A stretch of DNA of 21,162 nt from Candidatus Woesearchaeota archaeon (GTDB lineage Archaea > Nanobdellota > Nanobdellia > Woesearchaeales > UBA11716): contig DUKR01000086.1 of assembly GCA_013329175.1 (NCBI GenBank), forward strand, positions 1 through 21,162, given 5' to 3'. The position numbers and the translations under genes are program-made. The notes beneath the pieces are model-generated. The model saw nothing but the letters and a program-made list of their open reading frames with translations, did no database searches and was not told where the DNA came from. Shown piece by piece: positions 1 to 6,522 of this stretch; position 1 is the stretch's first letter; each line of letters starts with the position of its first letter.

Positions 1-8
1 TTGGCCAT
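1..8 (-). CDS. possible 5' end of a divergent gene leaving the window
   Basis: Read on the minus strand, the first eight bases give ATG GCC AA (Met-Ala-Lys/Asn). An AAGGAT Shine-Dalgarno-like stretch lies about six bases upstream, and A/T-rich sequence that could hold a TATA element lies further up. This would be a gene divergent from the RHH regulator. Only two codons are visible, so product and reality cannot be judged. The plus-strand reading of the same bases shows nothing recognisable. Confidence 0.25.
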
Positions 9-66
9 TAATTTATCCTTTATTTATTCTTAAAATAGCACATCTGAAGTTATCTAGATAAATATA

Positions 67-76
67 TTTATAAATA
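67..76 (+). promoter_or_regulatory. archaeal TATA box for the RHH/surface-protein operon
   Basis: TTTATAAATA is a near-ideal archaeal TATA element. Archaeal transcription usually starts about 25 bases downstream of the box centre, which predicts a start near 97. The regulator mRNA would then have a leader of about 20 bases before ATG 117, or be leaderless if TTG 99 were used. No other comparably strong box is seen before the 1037-residue surface protein, so both genes are probably transcribed from here. Confidence 0.65.
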
Positions 77-116
77 AAAACACTAAATAGCCTAACTATT
101 GCATAAAAAAGGTCAA

Positions 117-290
117 ATGGTTACAGAAAGCATCCAGATACGTATAACTGTCAGCTCCCAGATAGACGACCTTCTTGAAAAAGTAGCGAAAAAATTAGGC
201 AAGAAGAAATCAATGGTAGCAAGGGAGCTCATGGAGCAAAAGCTTTATGATTTAGGATTGATACAAAAGGGGTTGAGCGAGATTGAATAA
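117..290 (+). CDS. ribbon-helix-helix (CopG/Arc-like) small regulator
   Basis: A 57-residue protein with the pattern of a ribbon-helix-helix DNA-binding protein. An N-terminal beta strand of alternating residues (IQIRITVS, about residues 5-12) is followed by two helices: IDDLLEKVAKKLG, then KSMVARELMEQKLYDLG. RHH proteins bind operators as dimers and often repress their own operon; that role here is inferred. ATG 117 is preferred because AGGT (110-113) lies just upstream. TTG 99 would add six residues (MHKKGQ) and would suit leaderless initiation from the TATA box at 67-76. The stop overlaps the start of the downstream surface protein by eight bases, so the two are probably translationally coupled. 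It could regulate the surface cluster or be an antitoxin-like orphan; no toxin partner is adjacent. Confidence 0.75.
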   Translation: MVTESIQIRITVSSQIDDLLEKVAKKLGKKKSMVARELMEQKLYDLGLIQKGLSEIE

Positions 291-3200
291 AAAATGCATT
301 GCACTATTCATGGTCTGGCTGACCATAACCATTCCTCTCTTCTCAGCAACCGTCTCGGCAGCATCACTTTCGCAGATAGGGGCAGCAGGAAAAGACGGAA
401 TCCCTGGCATCGTGAGGCTCCAGGACCAGGTGAGCATAACGGCAAATGCAGCAATTGACGGAGACGCACAGATTACCAGCGATCAGGTGAAGCTAAGCCT
501 GTTTTCAACTGAGCTTGCGATGGAATGCACCATCAGTGGAGAATGCGCAGCAACCTTCCCTCAGGATGGCGAGCGCATCTTCTCCGCAAGCAACAAATAC
601 TCCATAAAGCTCTACAATGACCATGGAGCGCTTGTCAAAACCGCTGATGACTATTTCTATAACGACATCCTTGCGCCAAGGATTACGTCATTTAGCATCC
701 TTGAGCCGCTCTCAGCAGACGGCCAGGTAACCCTTGACATTGAGCTTGAGGAGCGCTCGGGAGCAGGGGGATACCCCTGCGCAGGCATGGCTGAGATCCA
801 AGTCTATGAGAACACCATATCAGGAGAGCCGCTGGAAACCATCCCCATCAACGAGCCATCCCAGTGTAGCTTTGCTCTGGAGCATGAGTTTGCATACCCA
901 GGCACAGAAAGCGGGGAGAAGACACTCTGCATCAGGGCGATAGACCGTTTTTTGGCAGGGTCATCAGAGCGGCGATGCGCTACGTTTACCCTTGACCTTG
1001 AGGGCGTGGAGATAAACAGTGCATCAGCAAGGCTTAGGGACAACTTGGGCATTCCTATCCTTGCCTACAAGAACGCAGCTCTCGGCGCCACCTTCACTAT
1101 CAACATCACTGGCTCTGACCTCAACACTAATGCCGTCACTGCTGACTTCTCAAGCATCAATGGCGATACAGCACCCAGACAAGCAAGCGCCTGTACCCTC
1201 ATCAGGGGAGCTACCTATTCCTGCCTCTGGGAAACCGAGCTTTCCCTCAGCGAGGATGATGCTGGAGCAAAGAGCATAACAATCACTGCTGAGGATGAAG
1301 CAGGAAACAGCATCTCAGTTGACGCAACATTCATCCTTTCCTATGACGAGACAAGCCCCACAGTATCAGACATATCAACAGCATTTGAAAGCGGAGGCAA
1401 GCTTTTTGCCAGCCGCGCAGGAAGCAGCATAACAGCAGGCATCACCGAAAGCGGCTCGGGCCTTGCTCCCTCTCAGGTTTTCCTCCATAGAGAAGGCCAG
1501 AGCTCTGTTGCAGCAGACAGCTGCACGCAGGCAGGCTGCACCTTCACCGTGGACAGGTTTGATGTCCCTGCCAATAGGATTACTGAGCGGAAAGTCTGGA
1601 TAGGGACTGACTCATCTGACAGGGCAGGCAATCCCTTTGCTTTCGGCGAAAGCGATAGGTTCGAAGTGGCTATCACCATTGATGACACCCTGCCAAGGGT
1701 CAACAGCTTCTCCTATAGCCCAGGTGAATTCCTCAAGGTTGGAGATTCAGCCACAATCACCTTCAATGTGACTGACGAGAATGGTGTCGCATCGGCTGTC
1801 GCCGACCTCTCTGCAATAAAGGAAGGGGCAACCGAAGAGAGCGCTGCATGCAGCAATAGAGGAGATGACTCTCTCTGCATCTGGCAGAGCGTGAGGATAG
1901 AAAAGACTGGCCCTGCCCAAAGGGAGCTCTTCTTCACCTTCGTTGACCATGCAGGCAGGGAATCAGCAGCAGTCAGGCTGACGATTGAAGTTCTTGCAGT
2001 AGCGCAAGGCGCAGGAGATTTCTATACCCTCCAAATCAGTCCATGGAACATATTTGGCATAGACAGGGAAACGCTAAGGTCACTCACCACCCAGACCTAC
2101 AGCCAGGACATCCCGTTCATCCTTGACTATAGGGAAGGCTCCTGCACTGCAGCAGGCCCTGATGATCTTGTGGTGTATAATGCAAGGCTCGACGGCGCCG
2201 GGTGCCTTGACTACAACATCTACCTTGGCAAGAGCGGCTACGATTACTCAGGGTTCATCGAATTCCTTGTCGGAAAGGAGCATGCGGACTTTGAGGAGAT
2301 AGAGATTGCCGATTGTTTCCTGAAATTTGACACTATCTGCAGCCAGCAGACTTACACCGTCCCTGAAACTGAGCCAATAACACTCACTATCCCTATCACA
2401 AGCTCTGTGACCCCTGCCCAAAGCCTTGAAGATGAGATAGAAGAGTTGAAGAAAGATGCCAGCTCTCTTGAGATCATTGGCAAATTACGGAAAATATTGC
2501 AGATGCTTGAGAACATCTGCCAGATAAAGCAGCTGTTTGGCAAGGTGATGAGCGCTCTATCCTTCGTTGGCTTTGGCTTTGCGAAAGCATGCGAAAATCC
2601 CAGTCCGCTGATGTCCATATTCTGCCCTGCAGAGAAGGTGACGGCTGCGCAATTCACCGCGGCAAGCTCATTTTTTGAAAAGTTTGCCCTTGTTCTCAAC
2701 CTGTTCTGCAACTACGTCACCTGCGGCTCCCAGCCCTCTCCCCCTGGCGCTCCAGTGGATTTCCTCAGCTATACCCAGGGCCATCTCTGCGAGAAGCTCA
2801 ATGAGATGATATGGTCAATCGGAGCAAGCAGGGCCGGGCAGGGTGCGGATAGAAACACAGGCATGGATTGGGCAATCGGCTTCATGGGTTCAAACAGGCC
2901 ATCAGTCATGGAAATGGCAAAGAAGAGCTATCTCTTTTCAGCTGCGTGCTTCTGCATCCCAGGCATAGTCTATAACATGGAGAAGAAGCGCCAGCTTGAC
3001 TGCTGGAAAGGCGTCTGCTTAAGGGACATGGTTGCAGCAGGCGTTCCCGTCGAGCAGTGCAGGACGCAGGATGCCTATAACCGCTGCGTCTACTGGAACG
3101 GCCAGTGGACGGCAGTCTTAGAGTATCTTCTCTCGCCGATCCAAGGCATCCTTCAGATAGCTGAGCATCCCATTGCGTCAGCCTGGGTAGTCACACGTCT

Positions 3201-3396
3201 TTCGCTGAAGACAGAGTGCGATGCTCCCACCCTCGGGTCGCTGAAATGGTCAGGAATGTGCATGGTCTACAGCTCCATGCTTATCATAGAGAACATCGCT
3301 GACGTTGCAGCGCTCATCATCAACAAAGGCAACCTCCAGTTCGGTGACCCCTTCGTTGATTTCTGCGAGATCCTTGACAAGGAGGAAGGGACATGA
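283..3396 (+). CDS. large secreted Ig-like surface protein with C-terminal Cys-rich helical module
   Basis: A 1037-residue protein starting at TTG 283 (GGGG at 269-272 as SD). That start gives a proper Sec signal peptide with an N-terminal NKK and a hydrophobic core, ending near SATVSA about residue 26. Residues about 130-575 hold roughly four bacterial Ig-like beta domains, recognisable from recurring 'DxxxPxIxxFS' starts and 'D.AGN' ends (e.g. DEAGNS, DRAGNPF, DHAGRES). Residues about 730-1037 change to helical, cysteine-rich and partly hydrophobic segments with an invariant-looking CxC...GIVYN...C...C...C...C pattern (from about 886). A similar pattern occurs in the 1701-residue protein at 14911. 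The role is probably extracellular adhesion or cell-surface structure. The gene overlaps the RHH gene by eight bases. No enzyme domain was recognised. Whether the hydrophobic C-terminal stretches (about 755-812, 988-1010) anchor it in the membrane is unclear. Confidence 0.85.
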   Translation: MNKKCIALFMVWLTITIPLFSATVSAASLSQIGAAGKDGIPGIVRLQDQVSITANAAIDGDAQITSDQVKLSLFSTELAMECTISGECAATFPQDGERIFSASNKYSIKLYNDHGALVKTADDYFYNDILAPRITSFSILEPLSADGQVTLDIELEERSGAGGYPCAGMAEIQVYENTISGEPLETIPINEPSQCSFALEHEFAYPGTESGEKTLCIRAIDRFLAGSSERRCATFTLDLEGVEINSASARLRDNLGIPILAYKNAALGATFTINITGSDLNTNAVTADFSSINGDTAPRQASACTLIRGATYSCLWETELSLSEDDAGAKSITITAEDEAGNSISVDATFILSYDETSPTVSDISTAFESGGKLFASRAGSSITAGITESGSGLAPSQVFLHREGQSSVAADSCTQAGCTFTVDRFDVPANRITERKVWIGTDSSDRAGNPFAFGESDRFEVAITIDDTLPRVNSFSYSPGEFLKVGDSATITFNVTDENGVASAVADLSAIKEGATEESAACSNRGDDSLCIWQSVRIEKTGPAQRELFFTFVDHAGRESAAVRLTIEVLAVAQGAGDFYTLQISPWNIFGIDRETLRSLTTQTYSQDIPFILDYREGSCTAAGPDDLVVYNARLDGAGCLDYNIYLGKSGYDYSGFIEFLVGKEHADFEEIEIADCFLKFDTICSQQTYTVPETEPITLTIPITSSVTPAQSLEDEIEELKKDASSLEIIGKLRKILQMLENICQIKQLFGKVMSALSFVGFGFAKACENPSPLMSIFCPAEKVTAAQFTAASSFFEKFALVLNLFCNYVTCGSQPSPPGAPVDFLSYTQGHLCEKLNEMIWSIGASRAGQGADRNTGMDWAIGFMGSNRPSVMEMAKKSYLFSAACFCIPGIVYNMEKKRQLDCWKGVCLRDMVAAGVPVEQCRTQDAYNRCVYWNGQWTAVLEYLLSPIQGILQIAEHPIASAWVVTRLSLKTECDAPTLGSLKWSGMCMVYSSMLIIENIADVAALIINKGNLQFGDPFVDFCEILDKEEGT

Positions 3397-3406
3397 CAAT
3401 GCACAC

Positions 3407-3451
3407 ATGGATGCAAAAGGCGGGCATTGGGTAACGGTGAGGAAGGGATGA
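3407..3451 (+). pseudogene. boundary remnant A: C-terminal tail '...KGGHW..VRKG*'
   Basis: Just after the surface-protein stop there is an in-frame 14-codon stretch reading MDAKGGHWVTVRKG and a TGA that overlaps the ATG of the next gene (ATGA, 3448-3451). The same tail recurs at 4490-4526 (VGHWEAVRKG) and 7427-7462 (KGGHWEVKKG), with a diverged relative at 5636-5665. A Gly-Gly-His/Tyr-Trp-glu-val ending is what I remember at the C terminus of AlbA_2/COG2865-type ATP-binding transcriptional regulators. I therefore read it as a leftover 3' end of such a gene. The DNA also supplies a strong SD (GGTGA at 3436-3440) for the downstream MNT gene. Assignment to that family is from memory, not a search. 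Confidence 0.5.
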
Positions 3452-4029
3452 CGAAAGGAAACACAATTGTCCAAAAAAATAGACAATTGTCCAAAAAAAT
3501 GGACAATCTTTTAGGGCAGTTTACAGGCAATCCAGAAAAGGAATTTCATATACGAAAGCTTGCAAAAATGGAGAAAACTTCCCCTTCCACCGTTTCAAAG
3601 TACTTAAAGTATCTAGAAAAGCAGGGAATCCTGAAAGTGAGAAAACTTTCAAATCATCTCTTCTATCAGGCGAATGAGGGAAGTGATGGGTTTCGAAGGC
3701 TTAAGAGGAGAATGGTGCGGGAGGCGATAGAACAATCAGGAATATTGGAAAGCCTGCAAAGGGAATTCAATGAGCCTGAAGCTATGATTCTTTTTGGCTC
3801 CGCAGCAAAAGGTGAAGACAGGCCGCAAAGCGATATTGACATAGCCCTTATAACCGCAACCAAGAAGGACATTGCACTTTCAGTACTTGAAAAAAAGCTG
3901 GGGAGAAAGCTGCATCTGTTCCAATTTTCACGAAAAGACATAGATGACATGAAAGCTGGGAATAGAGAATTGCTAAATACCCTTGTCAATGGGGATATCC
4001 TGAGTGGATACTGGGAGCTGTTCAGATGA
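3448..4029 (+). CDS. wHTH-MNT nucleotidyltransferase (antitoxin-like partner of HEPN)
   Basis: A 193-residue protein. Residues about 20-78 form a winged helix-turn-helix (EKEFHIRKLAK, then SPSTVSKYLKYLEKQGIL, then a wing). Residues about 108-193 are a minimal nucleotidyltransferase of the DNA polymerase beta superfamily, with the signature FGSAAKGEDRPQSDIDIAL: G117-S118 and the metal-binding Asp pair D129/D131. In known MNT-HEPN systems the MNT protein adds AMP to the HEPN RNase toxin and neutralises it; that function is inferred here. A third acidic residue is not evident (the strand reads LHLFQF). ATG 448 bases into the island (3448) is chosen over TTG 3427 because GGTGA (3436-3440) lies seven bases upstream; ATG 3499 is a less likely alternative. 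Its stop overlaps the HEPN start (ATGA, 4026-4029). The N-terminal HTH suggests autoregulation, perhaps at the tandem repeat 3463-3502. Confidence 0.85.
   Translation: MTKGNTIVQKNRQLSKKMDNLLGQFTGNPEKEFHIRKLAKMEKTSPSTVSKYLKYLEKQGILKVRKLSNHLFYQANEGSDGFRRLKRRMVREAIEQSGILESLQREFNEPEAMILFGSAAKGEDRPQSDIDIALITATKKDIALSVLEKKLGRKLHLFQFSRKDIDDMKAGNRELLNTLVNGDILSGYWELFR
3463..3502 (+). repeat. tandem 20-bp repeat, possible operator
   Basis: ACAATTGTCCAAAAAAATAG (3463-3482) is followed directly by the same unit with one change (3483-3502), then by another ACAAT. ACAATTGT is itself palindromic, and ATTGTCC/GGACAAT (3486-3492 and 3501-3507) form an inverted pair around an A-run. The 20-base period is not a multiple of three, so the repeat is read in two frames within the MNT protein. 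This favours a DNA-level role such as autoregulation by the HTH-MNT protein, or a leader upstream of an alternative ATG at 3499. Confidence 0.6.
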
Positions 4030-4457
4030 GCCTTGACCAATTTGAAAGAAAATTAGGCGTAAAGAAGGCAGAAAAAGATCCAGCTCTCATTGCATCACTT
4101 ATAAAAACAGCAAAAAAAGACATGGAATTTTTAGCAACAATTGAGGTAAATGACCTGTCAGCAAGAAAGGTGATGGGAAACTATTATGACGCATTAAGGG
4201 CAATGCTTGAAGCCATTGCTCTTGACAGGGGATACAAAGTATACTCTCATGAAGCATTCACTGAATTTTTGAAAGGCTTGGGCCATGATGCTATAGGGAA
4301 GCAGTTTGACCGCTTCAGGAGGATAAGAAACAGTATCAATTACTACGGTACAGATATCTCAGTAGAAGAGGTTTCCCAGCATAAGGAAGACATCATTAGG
4401 CTCATTGATAAGGTAAATCTTCTCTTCAGGCCTATAAAGAAAGGAGGAAAACCTTAG
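4026..4457 (+). CDS. HEPN domain protein paired with MNT
   Basis: A 143-residue all-helical protein translationally coupled to the preceding MNT gene by a four-base ATGA overlap. The arrangement and fold pattern fit a HEPN domain: helix with NYYDALRAMLEAIAL, then GYKVYSHEAFTEFL, then the conserved RRIRNSINYYG turn at about residues 98-108. HEPN toxins are RNases that usually carry an R-x(4-6)-H motif. Here R101-N102 is followed by N105-Y106-Y107 and no His at the expected place, so catalysis may be altered or lost. Tyrosines remain at the position where AMPylation occurs in characterised HepT proteins, but equivalence is only inferred. The protein shares the Y-SHE segment with the second HEPN gene (5114). 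The most likely role is the toxin or effector half of a toxin-antitoxin-type module. Confidence 0.8.
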   Translation: MSLDQFERKLGVKKAEKDPALIASLIKTAKKDMEFLATIEVNDLSARKVMGNYYDALRAMLEAIALDRGYKVYSHEAFTEFLKGLGHDAIGKQFDRFRRIRNSINYYGTDISVEEVSQHKEDIIRLIDKVNLLFRPIKKGGKP

Positions 4458-4466
4458 GGTGAAGGC

Positions 4467-4526
4467 ATGGTAAAAAGAAAAGGCATAGCTAAGGTTGGGC
4501 ATTGGGAAGCGGTGAGGAAGGGATGA
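4467..4526 (+). pseudogene. boundary remnant B: chimeric 19-codon ORF (MNT-like start + GGHW-type tail)
   Basis: The reading frame MVKRKGIAKVGHWEAVRKG ends in a TGA overlapping an ATG (4523-4526). Its first codons resemble the start of the MNT gene at 4569 (MAKRKSIP) and also the sequence at 7286 (MVKKTIGRD). The second half is the same tail as remnant A. This looks like a deletion scar joining the 5' end of one gene to the 3' end of another. A good GGTGA SD (4458-4462) still precedes it. The ATG created by the overlap opens a nine-codon frame (MTGRRFTKK, stop at 4550-4552) that leads nowhere and is itself probably a broken gene start. Translation of either tiny frame is not supported beyond the SD. 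Confidence 0.5.
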
Positions 4527-4568
4527 CAGGCAGAAGATTCACAAAAAAGTAGGCATCAAGGTTAAACC

Positions 4569-5114
4569 ATGGCAAAAAGAAAAAGCATACCAGAATCTGC
4601 ATTAGGCAGAAAAACGCATTCCATTCTTAACCTCTTTTTCACAGAGCCTACAAAGGAGTTTTCCTTCAGGGAAATAGCAAAGCTTGCTGAAATAGGATCA
4701 TCCTCTGCTAAGAAGGGCCTTGAGGAGCTAACAAGCCTGCGACTTGTGCTTGCAGATAAAGGAAGGTATACCCATTCCTATAAGGCAAACAGGGAAAACA
4801 GGCAATTTAAGCTGGCAAAAACCTATGCGACACTGGTGGCCTTTGAAGAGGCGGTCAGAAAAATTGATGATTCCTGCATGCCCAGTTGCATCGTACTATT
4901 TGGGTCCGCAGCACGAGGGGAAGATACCGAGCAGTCGGACATAGACCTTTTTGTTCAGGCAAAGGCAAAAGCACTCTCTCTTGCAAAGGAAGAGAAGATC
5001 CTTCAAAGGCCATTGCATATCCTCTTTGAACCAGACATCAAACTGATAAGCAGGGAACTTCTCAACAACCTTGCAAACGGCATTGTACTCTCAGGATACC
5101 TGGTGGTGAAGTAA
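4569..5114 (+). CDS. wHTH-MNT nucleotidyltransferase, second copy
   Basis: A 181-residue protein with the same architecture as the 3448 gene but clearly diverged. A winged helix covers about residues 14-73 (TKEFSFREIAKLAEIGSSS, then GLEELTSLRLVL). The MNT domain covers about 105-181 with IVLFGSAARGEDTEQSDIDL (G112-S113, Asp pair D124/D126). Both copies end similarly (RELLN..NGI.LSGY). The likely role is neutralisation or modification of the adjacent HEPN protein, and transcriptional autoregulation through the HTH; both are inferred from the family. The start ATG 4569 has only a weak AAGGT upstream. The stop TAA overlaps the next ATG by one base, and GGTGGTGA just before the stop gives that gene a strong SD. 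The two pairs are too diverged to be a very recent duplication. Confidence 0.85.
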   Translation: MAKRKSIPESALGRKTHSILNLFFTEPTKEFSFREIAKLAEIGSSSAKKGLEELTSLRLVLADKGRYTHSYKANRENRQFKLAKTYATLVAFEEAVRKIDDSCMPSCIVLFGSAARGEDTEQSDIDLFVQAKAKALSLAKEEKILQRPLHILFEPDIKLISRELLNNLANGIVLSGYLVVK

Positions 5115-5665
5115 TGAATTTCAGGGAATGTGTCAGGAAGGGGAAGGTTATTAAAAAGAGAAGTGACAGCCAGATGGCCAGATCTCTTCTTCTCCTTGCA
5201 ACAACAAGAGAGAATGATATTGACAAATTGAGCACCCCCACATTGAAGGTGGAATCTCTGTATGAAATTATCAAGGAGCTTATCACAGGGCTACTTGCTT
5301 GCCATGGATACAAGTCCTACTCACACGAGTGCCTTGTAGCATTCATGAAGCAAGAGTTCCCTGATGTCCTGAGTGCCGAAGAAGCAGCCATCACCGATCA
5401 GCTAAGGATTATCCGCCACGATATTGCCAATCGTGGGATTTTTGTTGAGCATGATTACCTTCTGAGAAATGAAATGAAACTCAAGGTCATTATCACCATG
5501 ATTAAGGCAGCTCTTGAAGATATGCTGCGTGAGCGGGAAGGCCATGAACAATCGCTCCAAAAACGGAACAATCGCTCCAAAAATAGAGCAGCTAACAGCG
5601 GAGAGGGCACTAGTAAAGGCTGCCCTGCAAAAGAAAGGCAACAGGAAGCGTCGAGAAAGGGATGA
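5114..5665 (+). CDS. HEPN domain protein, second copy, with acquired basic C-terminal tail
   Basis: A 183-residue helical protein coupled to the MNT gene at 4569. The core (about residues 20-140) matches the first HEPN protein in pattern: LYEIIKELITGLLACHGYKSYSHECL, then QLRIIRHDIANRGIFVEHDYL. The turn R101-H102 lacks a canonical R-x(4-6)-H, as in the first copy. After about residue 140 the protein runs into sequence that looks like read-through of island debris: a tandem 20-bp repeat (5546-5585), then the diverged boundary tail CPAKERQQEASRKG. The tail is strongly basic and low in structure, so it is probably not part of the ancestral domain. The stop overlaps the start of the transglycosylase gene (ATGA, 5662-5665), so the toxin-like pair and the hydrolase genes are translationally linked. 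Confidence 0.8.
   Translation: MNFRECVRKGKVIKKRSDSQMARSLLLLATTRENDIDKLSTPTLKVESLYEIIKELITGLLACHGYKSYSHECLVAFMKQEFPDVLSAEEAAITDQLRIIRHDIANRGIFVEHDYLLRNEMKLKVIITMIKAALEDMLREREGHEQSLQKRNNRSKNRAANSGEGTSKGCPAKERQQEASRKG
5546..5585 (+). repeat. second tandem 20-bp repeat, related to that at 3463
   Basis: GAACAATCGCTCCAAAAACG is followed directly by the same unit with changes only in its last bases. The core ACAATCGCTCCAAAAA resembles ACAATTG-TCCAAAAA of the repeat at 3463-3502. The following bases (TAGAGCAGCTAACAG) resemble those after the first repeat (TAGGGCAGTTTACAG). It lies inside the 3' end of the HEPN2 frame and may be a relic of an MNT gene start or operator. Confidence 0.5.
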
Positions 5666-5699
5666 CAAGTCAAAATCAGCAACAGAGCAGGGCAGGAAA
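5657..5699 (+). repeat. boundary repeat C, 43 bp, copy of 7454-7496
   Basis: These 43 bases match 7454-7496 with one difference. They cover the end of the boundary tail (..RKG stop), the overlapping ATG and the first codons MTSQNQQQSRAG. Here the frame continues into a signal peptide; in the other copy it stops after 13 codons. The preceding residues (CPAKERQQEASRKG) look like a diverged version of CPAKGGHWEVKKG before copy D. Confidence 0.85.
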
Positions 5700-6522
5700 A
5701 GCAATAGGGGTAACTCTGTGCATTGTGCTCATGTGTATCCCTGTTGCATTTGCAGATGAGTCAGACTATATGCCTATTGTACCGTCAGGCAATTTAGGCT
5801 CACCCATCATAGCAGGCAGTGTGAGTGCCGCGAATAACCAATATGATGACGTCATTCAAGCGTCAGCAAGTCTTGCAGATGTTGATGCAGGGCAGCTGAA
5901 GGCATTGATTGAGGGTGAGTCAGCTTTTAGACCATCTGCAATATCGAGTGCAAATGCAGTCGGGCTTACCCAGATAATGGTAAGCACAGCAAGGGAGGTA
6001 TACAACAATAATCAAGCAATATGGGATAGATTAAAATCCAGCGGAATATCTAATGCTAATGACATCACCACTGAAACGCTGAAAAATCCTGATGTAAACG
6101 TCCCTCTTGGTGCGCAATACATGAGACAGATGCAGAATAGGTTTGGGACACAAGGCAATGAATGGATCCAGGGGTACAACCGAGGGCCAGGTAATGTTGA
6201 TGTGAATGCTGACGTAAGCGCCCTTCCCGGAGAAACCCAAAGGCTTGTAAATATCATCTCGGAAAAAACGCTAGTATATCAGGCAGACTTTTCTTCCTGC
6301 TTTCTTCCATCAACCTCTATCACCCTTGCCGATAGAAGCACAAAGCAGATAAGGAGCATTGCGGCTGGCGATAACATTCTCAGCTATGATATTGAGGCGG
6401 AAAACACCGTCATCTCTCACGTTCAGGAAGTATTCTCAAGGCTTGCCAATCAGTATTTTATCATCAACAACGACATGAAAGTGACGGGAGAGCACTGGGT
6501 GTATGCAAAAAAAAGCCAATAG
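5662..6522 (+). CDS. secreted SLT-type lytic transglycosylase fused to N-terminal half of a Hint domain
   Basis: A 286-residue protein. After a Q-rich start and a hydrophobic signal segment (about residues 13-31, ending VAFA) there is a lysozyme-like SLT domain, about residues 65-200. The catalytic Glu is E86 in IEGESAF, with the usual NAVGLTQIM (98-106), the AQYMRQM helix and the GYNRGPGNV (171-179) motif. This family cuts the glycan strands of peptidoglycan. From Cys213 the protein becomes the N-half of a Hint/intein fold: CFLPSTSITLADRS, then GDNILSYD, then VTGEHWVYA with T275 and H278. It stops right after block B, where a normal Hint domain would continue. The missing part is encoded in the 7502 gene. 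The start overlaps the HEPN2 stop. It is a single-domain enzyme of normal size for secreted SLT proteins; its target in an archaeon is unknown and could be a bacterial neighbour. Confidence 0.87.
   Translation: MTSQNQQQSRAGKAIGVTLCIVLMCIPVAFADESDYMPIVPSGNLGSPIIAGSVSAANNQYDDVIQASASLADVDAGQLKALIEGESAFRPSAISSANAVGLTQIMVSTAREVYNNNQAIWDRLKSSGISNANDITTETLKNPDVNVPLGAQYMRQMQNRFGTQGNEWIQGYNRGPGNVDVNADVSALPGETQRLVNIISEKTLVYQADFSSCFLPSTSITLADRSTKQIRSIAAGDNILSYDIEAENTVISHVQEVFSRLANQYFIINNDMKVTGEHWVYAKKSQ
6298..6519 (+). other. Hint N-half #1 (split intein-like), in the SLT protein
   Basis: Residues 213-286 of the SLT protein. Visible features are Cys1 (C213) preceded by Ser, the TLADxS..I..I..GD..LSYD strand pattern (block A region), and TGEH (T275-H278) corresponding to the block B TxxH. 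Nothing resembling block F or the terminal His-Asn follows. It is 74 residues long, compared with about 135 for a complete mini-Hint. Confidence 0.8.
6433..6508 (+). repeat. 76-bp near-identical repeat in the Hint N-half (copy at 7193-7268)
   Basis: Comparison with 7193-7268 (offset exactly 760) shows three mismatches, all silent. The segment encodes FSRLANQYFIINNDMKVTGE and the following HWVYAK. The earlier part of the two Hint N-halves is much more diverged, so this block looks homogenised (gene conversion) or recently copied. Confidence 0.85.

Noticed and set aside
3463..5585. CRISPR-like array from the 20-bp repeats
   Set aside because: There are only two directly abutting units at each place, with no spacers and no cas genes.
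5514..5759. Basic 81-codon frame overlapping the end of HEPN2 and the start of the SLT gene
   Set aside because: It lies out of frame across two well-supported genes, and its basic composition comes from the A-rich repeats.
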